Assembly (NCBI GenBank): GCA_019192545.1
Contig: JAHCMI010000039.1
Coordinates: 17,999-81,998 of the forward strand
Direction of reading: 5' to 3'
DNA: 64,000 nucleotides
Source: Rivularia sp. MS3
GTDB taxonomy: Bacteria > Cyanobacteriota > Cyanobacteriia > Cyanobacteriales > Nostocaceae
The translations under genes were made by a program, and so were the position numbers. The notes beneath the pieces were generated by a model. That model saw only the letters and a list, made by a program, of their open reading frames with translations, did no database searches and had not been told where the DNA came from. This document shows, in pieces, positions 19,668 through 27,610 of the stretch (its first letter is position 1; every line of letters begins with the position of its first letter).

Positions 19668-19763
19668 TAGTAGGGAATTGGGTATTCAAGTTAACTAAAA
19701 TTTTTGTACTATTATCCTAAAAACAACAAAATTTTAATTCTTCAATGCCCAATGCCCCATACC

Positions 19764-20663
19764 CTATTCCCAATCATTGACAAACTTTTCAATCGCTAAT
19801 TTCGCAGCACCCAACATCCCCGCGCCATTGCCTAAGTGCGCCCTTACTATTTGCAAATTTACCCGAGATGTAGGCATGACTCGCCGCTCAATTTCTGCTT
19901 TCATTGACGGTAGAAAAAACTCAAAACTTGCACTAACGCCGCCTCCAATTACAACAGCTTCAGGCGTTAGTACATAAATTAAACTTGTTACTCCAATCCC
20001 CAAATTCTTACCGTACTCCTGCCAAAACTTCAACGCTTCTTGATTGCCATTTTTAGCCAAAGCGCCTAATTCTGCTGGTTCCTTTCCAGTACGGCGACGA
20101 ATTGCTATGACCGAGGTATGCTGTTCCAAAGAACCTCGATTACCGCTTTTACACTGCGGGCCATCAGGAATTAGAGCAATTAAACCTAATTCTCCAGCAG
20201 CTCCAAATTTTCCTGTAAATAATTTACCATCAATAAAAATAGCTCCACCAACGCCAGTACCTAAAGTCAGTAAAATAAAATTTTTATAAAAACGCCCCGC
20301 ACCAAGCCAAGCTTCACCCAAGCCCGCACAGTTTGCATCATTATCAATAATTGTCGGTTTACCGATTTTCTCTTCCAAAGTATCCGCTAAAGGAATGTTC
20401 CGCCATTGAGGAAGATTAATCGCAATTTTGGCAATGCGTCCCCGGGCATCGGCTGGGCCAGGAGTTCCAACACCGATTGCGACAGCATTTCCTTCTGGAT
20501 CTAATTGAGCGACAGCATCAACAATAGCTGCCACTACTGCTTCCGGTGTCGCTGGTTGGGGAGTATGCACGCTCAAAGATTTTAAACAATCACCATCAGA
20601 CGTAAATCGTCCTAACTTTATTGCCGTTCCTCCCAAATCAATACCAATTACTTGAGTTAACAC
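19764..20663 (-). CDS. ROK family sugar kinase (glucokinase-like)
   Basis: 299 residues. The N-terminal phosphate loop is IGIDLGGTAIKLGRF and the sugar-binding/catalytic stretch is IDNDANCAGLGEAWLGAG with the catalytic Asp. The second phosphate loop region is LGTGVGGAIFIDGK. The usual ROK zinc motif CxCGxxGC is degenerate: the sequence reads QCKSGNRGSLEQ, keeping one Cys. Expected to phosphorylate glucose or a related hexose in the cytosol using ATP. Whether it is glucokinase or an N-acetylhexosamine kinase cannot be settled here. Confidence 0.9.
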   Translation of the reverse strand: MLTQVIGIDLGGTAIKLGRFTSDGDCLKSLSVHTPQPATPEAVVAAIVDAVAQLDPEGNAVAIGVGTPGPADARGRIAKIAINLPQWRNIPLADTLEEKIGKPTIIDNDANCAGLGEAWLGAGRFYKNFILLTLGTGVGGAIFIDGKLFTGKFGAAGELGLIALIPDGPQCKSGNRGSLEQHTSVIAIRRRTGKEPAELGALAKNGNQEALKFWQEYGKNLGIGVTSLIYVLTPEAVVIGGGVSASFEFFLPSMKAEIERRVMPTSRVNLQIVRAHLGNGAGMLGAAKLAIEKFVNDWE

Positions 20664-20710
20664 TTTTGAGTTATCAGTGAGCAGTGAGCAGTTATCAATA
20701 AGATTGAAAC

Positions 20711-20923
20711 TTAATCAAGGCTAGTTAAGGAATTTACAAAACCTTGAAAATCTTTTTGGGCTTGATGTTTTTCTAACTGTAAATCGGCAACTTTAGTTGA
20801 AGCAAAATTATCATGTTTCCCTAAAGCCGTTACAGGTGCCCCCTGTAAAATACCACTTAGAGCCACAAACAACATAAAACCACCAGCGGCAGCCGCAATT
20901 AACGAAATTCTATCTTTTACCAT
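20711..20923 (-). CDS. Small conserved-looking membrane-anchored protein
   Basis: 70 residues from the ATG at 20923, chosen because gagag precedes it at suitable distance; an upstream ATG would add 16 residues. Residues 7-26 (SLIAAAAGGFMLFVALSGIL) form one hydrophobic helix. The remainder is hydrophilic with many Lys/Gln and may lie outside the membrane. No family recognised. It follows the ROK gene on the same strand. Confidence 0.55.
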   Translation of the reverse strand: MVKDRISLIAAAAGGFMLFVALSGILQGAPVTALGKHDNFASTKVADLQLEKHQAQKDFQGFVNSLTSLD

Positions 20924-21030
20924 AATTCTCTCAATAATATAGGGCATCGGGTATTGGACATAAGAAAACAAGAGAATAGGGCGAAAAGGGGAGTTGTGAA
21001 AGGGTCATAATTACAAACTCCTAACTCTTC

Positions 21031-21083
21031 ACCTTTAACCTTTAACCTTTGACCTTTGACCTTTAACCTTTAACCTTTAACCT
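21031..21083. repeat. Heptameric short tandem repeat (cctttaa/cctttga)
   Basis: About seven copies of a 7-bp unit (acctttaa with acctttga variants) run from 21031 into 21083, directly downstream of the ABC permease gene. Such heptamer runs (STRR) are typical of heterocystous cyanobacteria. Shorter relatives occur near 5860, 22655 and 47735. Confidence 0.75.
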
Positions 21084-21088
21084 GTAGA

Positions 21089-21976
21089 CTATTTTCGTTG
21101 CCTTAAACGCGGATTGACAAACTCATTCAACCCTTCACCAAGTAGTGATAACCCTACTACCATTGTTGTCATCGCTAATCCGGGAAAAAGAGTAGTCCAC
21201 CAAATCCCTGTGGGTAGTGCAGCTAAGGCTTGTTTCAAATCGTGTCCCCATTCTGGAACTTCTTCGGGAAGCCCCAAACCTAAAAATCCCAAACCACCTA
21301 ATACTAAGATTGCATCAGCAGCATTCAAGGTGAATAATACAGGTACGCTTTGGATTACATTCAAAAATAAGTATCTTGAAAGTACCTGCCAGGTATTAGC
21401 ACCAATAGCTTGGGCTGCTTCAACAAAAACTTCAGTTTTAACGCTAACTGTATGGTTACGAACAACCCGGTAATATTGCGGTACGTAAGCAATACTAATT
21501 GCCAGCGCCGCATTCAATATCCCGCGCCCGACAACAAATGCCAGTGTGACTGAAAGCAGCAGCCCCGGTAAGGTATAAATACTATCCATAATAAATAGCA
21601 ATACTTTATCCAACCTACCGCCAATATAGCCGCTGAGCATACCCAAAGGCACGCCAACCAGCATACTTAATGCAGTAGCTATTAAAACTACTTGCAACGC
21701 AGCTTGAGCGCCGAAAACAGTACGAGAAAAGATATCGTAGCCTAGACGACTAGTGCCAAACCAGTGTTTCAATGAAGGCGGTGTATGAATTGGATTATCC
21801 AGAAATTCCGTTGGATCTTGCAGCAATCCCAAAGCTTGAAGTAAAGGAGCAAATAAAGCTAAGAAAATAAATATTAAAGTAATAATTATCCCAACAAGCA
21901 TTAGCTGTTGAGAAAGAGTACGTTTTTTATTTATAAAAGGTAAAAATCTTGGCAAGAAACCTTTAGCAGCAGTCAT
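21089..21976 (-). CDS. ABC transporter permease, DppC/OppC type
   Basis: 295 residues with about six membrane helices. The inner-membrane EAA loop is EAAQAIGANTWQVLSRYLFL (about residues 183-202), which contacts the ATPase. The N-terminal OppC-type region includes HWFGTSRLGYDIFSRTVFGA. Members import dipeptides, oligopeptides or nickel with a DppB partner, ATPases and a binding protein. None of those partner genes is adjacent, so this is an orphan subunit here, as often found in cyanobacteria. Confidence 0.92.
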   Translation of the reverse strand: MTAAKGFLPRFLPFINKKRTLSQQLMLVGIIITLIFIFLALFAPLLQALGLLQDPTEFLDNPIHTPPSLKHWFGTSRLGYDIFSRTVFGAQAALQVVLIATALSMLVGVPLGMLSGYIGGRLDKVLLFIMDSIYTLPGLLLSVTLAFVVGRGILNAALAISIAYVPQYYRVVRNHTVSVKTEVFVEAAQAIGANTWQVLSRYLFLNVIQSVPVLFTLNAADAILVLGGLGFLGLGLPEEVPEWGHDLKQALAALPTGIWWTTLFPGLAMTTMVVGLSLLGEGLNEFVNPRLRQRK

Positions 21977-22138
21977 AGGTTGATTCTTTAGTTAAGAGTT
22001 ATGAGTTAAGAGTTTTAATGCCTTCTGGTCACTTTGTCAACTCAAAACTTAAAAATTAATATTTAATTGAAATTTGGGCATGGCGTATGGGGCATTGGGC
22101 ATTGGAAATCGGGCATTGATAATCTACACGAAATCTAA

Positions 22139-22200
22139 AACGCCCTCACCCTCGAAGGGTGGGGCTACACAAACAAAGCCCGTCTTCACGGGCTAATAAT
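22139..22200. repeat. IS200/IS605-type end repeat, copy 1
   Basis: Contains ccctcaccctcgaagggtgg followed by ggctacacaaacaaagcccg and the hairpin agcccgt-ctt-cacgggct. A related block with ggtgcagctatgcaaacaaa lies at about 33651-33743. It abuts the decayed tnpB fragment, suggesting a common origin in an IS200/IS605 element. Confidence 0.5.
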
Positions 22201-22207
22201 GTTCGTT

Positions 22208-22490
22208 TTGACACTCCCCTTCAATTTATTGATGGGGATTCTTAGTTCGCAGGGATACCAATGTACTTGCCCTCACTAAGCATCTTGACCGTGTGCCCCA
22301 CGGCTGCAAGTCCTCTAATTAGAACTACTTGAGCGGCTGCGATATCTCTATCAGTCGTATAGCCGCAATTATCACATTTATGAACACGTTCAGCTAAAGT
22401 TTTCTTGCCTGTTTCGTGTTGACAGTTAGGGCATATTTGAGAAGTTTTTCGGGCATCTACTGAGAATTTTTTCTCCTAAAAAATTCTCAT
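22208..22490 (-). pseudogene. Decayed IS200/IS605 element: TnpB zinc-ribbon remnant
   Basis: An open stretch on the minus strand (22475 to stop at 22242-22244) encodes FSVDARKTSQICPNCQHETG and HKCDNCGYTTDRDIAAAQVV, the C-terminal zinc ribbon (two CxxC pairs) and final catalytic Asp region of TnpB. The remaining ~300 N-terminal residues are absent. Downstream, gaatccccatcaataaattg and gaggggagtgtcaa-like sequence on the minus strand match the typical right end (hairpin then TGTCAA) where the guide RNA of TnpB is encoded. A 12-bp perfect palindrome interrupts the upstream side. Confidence 0.75.
22461..22489. repeat. Perfect 12-bp palindrome at the break in tnpB
   Basis: TGAGAATTTTTT (22461-22472) and AAAAAATTCTCA (22478-22489) flank ctcct. 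The first arm overlaps the last readable TnpB codons, so the palindrome marks the exact point where the reading frame is lost. Just beyond (22497-22550) are nested pairs ccccatagtt/aactagggg and ggaaccg-cgcac/gtgcgcggttcc. Confidence 0.7.
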
Positions 22491-22672
22491 GGGAACCCTA
22501 GCGCACTACACCCCCATAGTTAGAAACTAGGGGCACTGTGCGCGGTTCCGGTAGTAAGCGCTTTAGCCCTTTAATCTGAGACAATACGGTTCTTACTACA
22601 AACAAAACCAATAATTTAGTCAAACACCCTATAAATAAATCCCAAATACCAATTCCTAACCTTTAACCTTAA

Positions 22673-24037
22673 TTAAAGAACGCTTTCGAGCAAATGCCGA
22701 TACTGACTCTTCTGCTTGACACCTTTTAGTTCTTGTAACAATTCTTTATCTTTAAATATCTGTACCGTAGGTGTTCCGGTTACGTTGGCTTGTTGGGCAA
22801 TTTCCCTATCTTTGTCGATATCAATTTCTACAAAGTGAATTTTACCGTCAAATTCATCCACTACTTTGTTTAATATCGGCTTAAGGGTATGACAAGGGCC
22901 ACAACCGGGAGAAACATACTTCACCATTAATGGGCGATCGCCATCGTGGAATATTTTTCTCAAAGCGTAACTTCCGATGTGACGTGTAGCATTTATATCA
23001 AAATCTTCTTCTGTATCGGCAGCAATTTTTTCTTCTTCTTGGGGCTTTAATTCGTTGTTTTCTGGCTTTTGACTGAATTCTTGCAGCAATCCTTGGGCTG
23101 ATAACCAACGCTCCGCTAACATTGCTCCCATGCATCCGGAACCTGCTGCGGTGATTGCTTGACGAAATTCACGATCCTGTACGTCACCAACGGCATATAC
23201 ACCTTCTACGCTAGTTTCTACCGAGGATTTTGTGACAATGTAACCAGTATCATCAAGTTCTAACTGTCCTTTAAATAAAGATGTGTTAGGTGTATGTCCG
23301 ATAGCGTAGAATAATCCTTTAACGCTTAACTGACTTTCTTCTCCAGTTTTGTTGTTACGAATTTTGATTCCCTGCATGTGGTTATCATCACCGAAAATAT
23401 CCACGGCTTCTGTATTCCAATGCACTTTAATTTTGGGATTACTCAAAACCCGATCTTGCATAGCTTTACTTGCCCGCATTTTATCGCTGCGAACTAATAA
23501 ATTTACAGTGTCGCCGTATTTAGTTAAGTAAATAGCTTCTTCCGCAGCCGAATCACCAGCACCAATGACAGCTAATTCCGCACCGTGAAATATCGGTGTT
23601 GCCCCGTCACAAATTGCACAAGCAGAAATACCGCGACTCCAAAATGTATGCTCGCTGGGCAAACCCAAACGCTTTGCTGTCGCACCTGTAGCGATCGCAA
23701 TGCTATGAGTTTTAAACTCGCGTTCGGAGGAGCGCACGGTAAACGGACGCTGGCTTAGATCGACAGAAATTACATCCTCAGTATATAGTTCAGCCCCCCA
23801 GCGCTCAGCTTGAGCCTTCATCTTATCCATCAATTCCGGCCCGGTAATACCGGCGGGGAAACCAGGAAAATTTTCTACTTCAGTAGTAGTCATCAACTGT
23901 CCGCCGGGTAGCCCCCCTGCTTCAAACCCTTCAAATACAACAGGTTTGAGGTTCGCACGTCCCGCATAAATAGCAGCAGTATAGCCAGCAGGACCACTTC
24001 CAATAATTACTAAATTCTCAACCTTTGGATTTGTCAT
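22673..24037 (-). CDS. trxB: NADPH-thioredoxin reductase with fused thioredoxin domain (NTRC)
   Basis: 454 residues. The thioredoxin-reductase part has the FAD loop GSGPAGY (13-19) and the redox pair C140-A-I-C143 (SACAICDG). After an acidic linker (about 325-355) a thioredoxin domain carries C379-G-P-C382 ([10 protein letters not shown]) and the cis-Pro TGTPT. This fusion is the NTRC of cyanobacteria and chloroplasts, which reduces 2-Cys peroxiredoxin and redox-regulated enzymes using NADPH. Length and both active sites are intact. It should not be confused with the nitrogen regulator NtrC. Confidence 0.96.
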   Translation of the reverse strand: MTNPKVENLVIIGSGPAGYTAAIYAGRANLKPVVFEGFEAGGLPGGQLMTTTEVENFPGFPAGITGPELMDKMKAQAERWGAELYTEDVISVDLSQRPFTVRSSEREFKTHSIAIATGATAKRLGLPSEHTFWSRGISACAICDGATPIFHGAELAVIGAGDSAAEEAIYLTKYGDTVNLLVRSDKMRASKAMQDRVLSNPKIKVHWNTEAVDIFGDDNHMQGIKIRNNKTGEESQLSVKGLFYAIGHTPNTSLFKGQLELDDTGYIVTKSSVETSVEGVYAVGDVQDREFRQAITAAGSGCMGAMLAERWLSAQGLLQEFSQKPENNELKPQEEEKIAADTEEDFDINATRHIGSYALRKIFHDGDRPLMVKYVSPGCGPCHTLKPILNKVVDEFDGKIHFVEIDIDKDREIAQQANVTGTPTVQIFKDKELLQELKGVKQKSQYRHLLESVL

Positions 24038-24150
24038 AATAATTTAAATAAACTCATAACCACTACGCTTTATCAAGCATAGCAAATTTATGTTACCTTG
24101 TGCAGTTTTGATTTATAAAGCGGGCAGGGGTGCCTGCACCATAAGAGACA

Positions 24151-24172
24151 ATATTTTGTAGGGTGCTGTGAC
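24151..24172. repeat. Half copy of family A inverted-repeat element
   Basis: The words atattttgtagggtgctgtg and ac match the left inner arm of the family A elements (compare 8060-8085 and 61733-61757), but the second half and terminal repeats are missing. It lies just past the truncated Uma2 gene, and may be the event that broke it. Confidence 0.5.
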
Positions 24173-24190
24173 GGTGAAAATGTTAGATAT

Positions 24191-24430
24191 TTACAAATAC
24201 CTTCGGAAATGCTCTAACGCAGCATTAAATAATGCAATAACAAAACCTTCAATAACACGATTTGAGTTTTCGTGTGGCATATCTGGAGCCATTATTTCTA
24301 ATACCCCATTTTCGTAAGCTAATCTGGTGTTTCTTGAGTTTCCCATGTCCGCTAGCATGGCTTTGAAAGTTAGCCAGCTAATGTTTTCAAGTAAAGTTCT
24401 GGTTTCTGCTGGTGTTGAGATTGCCACCAT
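24191..24430 (-). pseudogene. Truncated Uma2-family (DUF820) endonuclease fragment
   Basis: 79 residues with LTFKAMLADMGNSRNTRLAY, ENGVLEIMAPDMPHE and NRVIEGFV. This is the N-terminal third of the Uma2 restriction-endonuclease-like family, abundant in cyanobacteria. Full members have ~190 residues with the catalytic D/ExK further on, which is missing. The frame ends in a stop where a half copy of a dispersed repeat begins. Likely non-functional. Confidence 0.7.
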
Positions 24431-24662
24431 GTTGAAAATACCTCATGTCAACTGGTTATTTTTTGCAGTTTTATCTATTTTAAGGATTGCATATTCATTT
24501 TGAATTAGTTGAAAAGCTTGTGAAACCGAGTGCCTACAAAAGAAGTAGTAGATAATTGGGCATTTTCAAAAATCTTTTTTTCAAAAATGTTAATTCCCCG
24601 AGTCGAAGTGGGTAAGTTACATCTAGAACTCAATAACCAATCCCCACCTAAAGGAAACACTA

Positions 24663-25235
24663 ATGAAAACTGAACTTAAAGCAAAATTTTTACAAAACAT
24701 CCTCAGCAAGAAGAAAGAAGACGAAGGTTTTACCCTAATTGAATTGTTGGTTGTAATCATTATTATCGGTATTTTGTCCGCTATTGCGTTACCTGCCTTC
24801 TTGAACCAAGCAAATAAAGCTCGTGCAGCAGAAGCAAAATCAAATGTTGGTGCAATTAACCGCGCACAGCAAGCTCATGTTCTAGCTAACCCAGAGTTTA
24901 TTACCGACAACAAAAAATTCAATCAATTAGAGATGGGTATTAAAACTCAGACAGAAAACTATATATACGCAGTTGATGCGGGTACTGATGGTTCAGCATT
25001 AGCAACAGCAACACCAACAACCTCTAAAAAGCCTGCTGTTCTAAAAGGATTTATTGGAAAAGTTGCGATTGGAACTACATCAGCAGGTGGTAATGCTACT
25101 ACAATTACTGCATTATGCGAAAGTCTCGATCCTATGATCAAAACTGATAAGTTTACCGAACCCAAATCAGTGAAAACTGGTACTGATGTTACCGGTATTG
25201 AATGTGATAGCGCAACTCAAAAACCTGTCAAATAA
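24663..25235 (+). CDS. pilA: Type IV major pilin-like protein (PilA family)
   Basis: 190 residues; aaagga precedes the ATG by a suitable distance. A charged leader (residues 1-22) ends at the prepilin peptidase site in DEGFTLIELLVV, with the conserved Glu at mature position 5, followed by the hydrophobic assembly helix (IIIIGILSAIALPAF). Two C-terminal Cys (in ALCES and IECDS) bracket a likely disulfide-closed D-region. Thr/Ser-rich stretches (TATPTTSKK, TTSAGGNATT) are plausible O-glycosylation sites. Assembled into pili for twitching motility or DNA uptake. The next gene is an OGT-type glycosyltransferase. Confidence 0.92.
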   Translation: MKTELKAKFLQNILSKKKEDEGFTLIELLVVIIIIGILSAIALPAFLNQANKARAAEAKSNVGAINRAQQAHVLANPEFITDNKKFNQLEMGIKTQTENYIYAVDAGTDGSALATATPTTSKKPAVLKGFIGKVAIGTTSAGGNATTITALCESLDPMIKTDKFTEPKSVKTGTDVTGIECDSATQKPVK

Positions 25236-25286
25236 ATAATTTAGCATCTGATTAATTTGAAATTATTTTGATAACAAGTTTGGAGG

Positions 25287-25314
25287 GTGAGTATTATAAA
25301 ATACTCACTTTTTC
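25287..25314 (+). terminator. Intrinsic terminator of the pilin gene
   Basis: GTGAGTATT (25287-25295) pairs with AATACTCAC (25300-25308) over a four-base loop, followed by tttttc. It is placed 52 bp after the pilin stop and before the OGT gene, so most pilin transcripts should end here. Confidence 0.8.
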
Positions 25315-25347
25315 GTATGAGTTGATAATCCGGGATTAACTATAATT

Positions 25348-27537
25348 ATGATTTTACGAAAAGAGATATATCAATATTTAATTCAAGAAAAATACGACCA
25401 ATCTATTAAGTTAATAAAGCAATCAATCGAGACCGACCCTTTAAAAGTTACTAATTATTGGTATCTAGGATTAGTTCTACTTTTACAAGGTGAAGAAATA
25501 GAAGCACAAATGACTTGGATGCTTCCCTTAGCAGAAGCGGAACCGGAACAGTTTGAAAATTGGATAACAGAATTAACACAAATATTACAAGCAGAAGCAG
25601 AAAGAAGAAAAGACATTCAAGATTATCAAACATCTTGGTTGATTAGACAACATATCAAAGAGATAAATCCAGAGTACTTAAATAATTTACTGCATATTAT
25701 TCAGCTATCCGTATTTTTAGATTTATCAAATGTTCGGGAAATACCTTTATTAGAAATAGCTAAGTTAATAAATTCAATTTCTGAATTGAATATAAAAAAT
25801 TATTTATTATTAGAAACCCTCGAAGAAGTCTTAAAATTTTATCCACGACATCCGCATACTTTGGACTTTGTTGAAGCTTGTATTTTAAACAGTAGTAACT
25901 ATATATATTTAACAGAATTATTATGCAATCAGGGACTTATTTTTTTTAAAAGTATTTCAAATCAACAAACTCATAAAATAACAGAAATATTATTAACAAC
26001 TGTAGATAAGCATATTGGGTGTTTGGTAAATTTAGCTAATTTATATCAAAATACTGATAAAAATATAGAAAGTTTAGCTTTTCTCCAAAAAATAATTGAT
26101 TATTCTTCAGATTTATTAGATAAAATAGCTGCTAATTATCTTATTATTAGGGGATTAATGCAAGCGGGAGGACATTGGCAGCAAGCTGAAATAGCATATC
26201 ATAACTATGAAAATCTATTAAGCGAATTAATTACAAGTGATAGTGCTATTGATATTAGGCAAGAACATTTAATTAATTTAATTACAACTGTTGCTTTTGC
26301 TCCTTATTTTCAAGATAGACCGGAAAATACCCATCAGTTTCGCAATCAAGTAGCACAATTTTGTCAGAATCATTTAAATAAAGATAGTAAATTATTTCAA
26401 TTAAAGCCAAAACATCCACGCAAACTTAATTCTGTCAAAACCAAAACTTTAAAAATAGGTTATATCTCAACTTGCTTGCGTCGTCATTCTGTAGGTTGGC
26501 TTTCGAGATGGATTTTTCAATATCATGATGAAAAAAAGTTTCAGGTTTATGCTTATTCTCTAGGAAAAACTGATGATAGTTTACAATCATTTATTTCTTA
26601 CCAAGTATCAGAATTTCGCGATTTATCGCAAACTCAAGACATTATTCAAATTGCCGAACAAATTAATCAAGATGAAATTGATATATTAATTGATTTAGAC
26701 AGCGTTACTTCTCGAAAAGTTTGCGGGGTAATGGCTTTAAAACCTGCTCCTATTCAAGTAACTTGGCTTGGTTCTGACGCTTCAGGATTACCAGCTATAG
26801 ACTATTTTATCGCCGACCCTTACGTCTTGCCAGAATCAGCGCAAAATTATTATGCTGCTAAAATTTGGCGATTACCAAATACATATATTGCTGTAGATGG
26901 TTTTGAAATTGGTGTACCAACTTTACGAAGAGAACAATTAAATATTCCCGATGATGCAGTTGTTTATCTGAGTTCACAAACTTCTTATAAACGTCATCCA
27001 GTTCATGTTTGTTTGCAAATCAAAATACTTACAAAAGTATCTCAAAGTTATTTACTGATTAAAGGACAAAACAACGAAGAAACAATCAGAAAATTATTTT
27101 ACCAAATTGCAGAAGATGAAGGTATTGATTATTCCAGAATCATATTTTTACCTCAAGTCGATCTAGAAGCAACCCATCGCGCTAATTTGGAAATTGCTGA
27201 TATTGTGTTGGATACTTATCCGTATAATGGTGCAACTACAACTTTAGAAACTTTATGGATGGGAATTCCTTTAGTTACCAAAGTTGGCGAACAGTTCGCT
27301 GCACGTAACAGCTACAGTATGATGATGAATGCTGGTGTAAGTGAAGGTATTGCATGGACTGATGAAGAATATTTAGAATGGGGAATTCGTTTAGGTAGAG
27401 ATATTAAATTAAGACAGGAAATATCTTGGAAACTCAAACAGTCTCGCAAAACTTCACCATTATGGGATGCTAAACAGTTCACCAGCGAAATGGAAAAAGC
27501 TTACGAACAAATGTGGATAAATTATATCAGCGGATAA
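25348..27537 (+). CDS. SPINDLY/OGT-type O-linked glycosyltransferase (GT41) with N-terminal helical repeats
   Basis: 729 residues. The N-terminal ~370 residues are helical and TPR-like (LIQEKYDQSIKLIKQSIETD, LYQNTDKNIESLAFLQKIID). The C-terminal GT41 catalytic region includes KIGYISTCLRRHSVGWL (about 371-387), PIQVTWLGSDASGLPAIDYF (near 469-488) and LDTYPYNGATTTLETLWMGI (near 630-649). OGT enzymes transfer a sugar from a nucleotide donor to Ser/Thr of proteins. It directly follows the pilin gene, so pilin is the obvious candidate substrate (inference). Converges with the giant OGT-containing gene. Confidence 0.9.
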   Translation: MILRKEIYQYLIQEKYDQSIKLIKQSIETDPLKVTNYWYLGLVLLLQGEEIEAQMTWMLPLAEAEPEQFENWITELTQILQAEAERRKDIQDYQTSWLIRQHIKEINPEYLNNLLHIIQLSVFLDLSNVREIPLLEIAKLINSISELNIKNYLLLETLEEVLKFYPRHPHTLDFVEACILNSSNYIYLTELLCNQGLIFFKSISNQQTHKITEILLTTVDKHIGCLVNLANLYQNTDKNIESLAFLQKIIDYSSDLLDKIAANYLIIRGLMQAGGHWQQAEIAYHNYENLLSELITSDSAIDIRQEHLINLITTVAFAPYFQDRPENTHQFRNQVAQFCQNHLNKDSKLFQLKPKHPRKLNSVKTKTLKIGYISTCLRRHSVGWLSRWIFQYHDEKKFQVYAYSLGKTDDSLQSFISYQVSEFRDLSQTQDIIQIAEQINQDEIDILIDLDSVTSRKVCGVMALKPAPIQVTWLGSDASGLPAIDYFIADPYVLPESAQNYYAAKIWRLPNTYIAVDGFEIGVPTLRREQLNIPDDAVVYLSSQTSYKRHPVHVCLQIKILTKVSQSYLLIKGQNNEETIRKLFYQIAEDEGIDYSRIIFLPQVDLEATHRANLEIADIVLDTYPYNGATTTLETLWMGIPLVTKVGEQFAARNSYSMMMNAGVSEGIAWTDEEYLEWGIRLGRDIKLRQEISWKLKQSRKTSPLWDAKQFTSEMEKAYEQMWINYISG

Positions 27538-27576
27538 ATAGTAATAGTAGAAATTTGGTTTTTATTAATCAAAACA

Positions 27577-27601
27577 AGAGACGTAGCAATGCTACGTCTC
27601 T
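27577..27601. terminator. Bidirectional hairpin between two convergent OGT-type genes
   Basis: AGAGACGTAGCA (27577-27588) and TGCTACGTCTCT (27590-27601) form a perfect stem. It lies between stops at 27537 (+) and 27611 (-). The word gagacgtagcatgctacgtctc is a common cyanobacterial dispersed palindrome. Confidence 0.65.
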
Positions 27602-27610
27602 ACATTGTTC

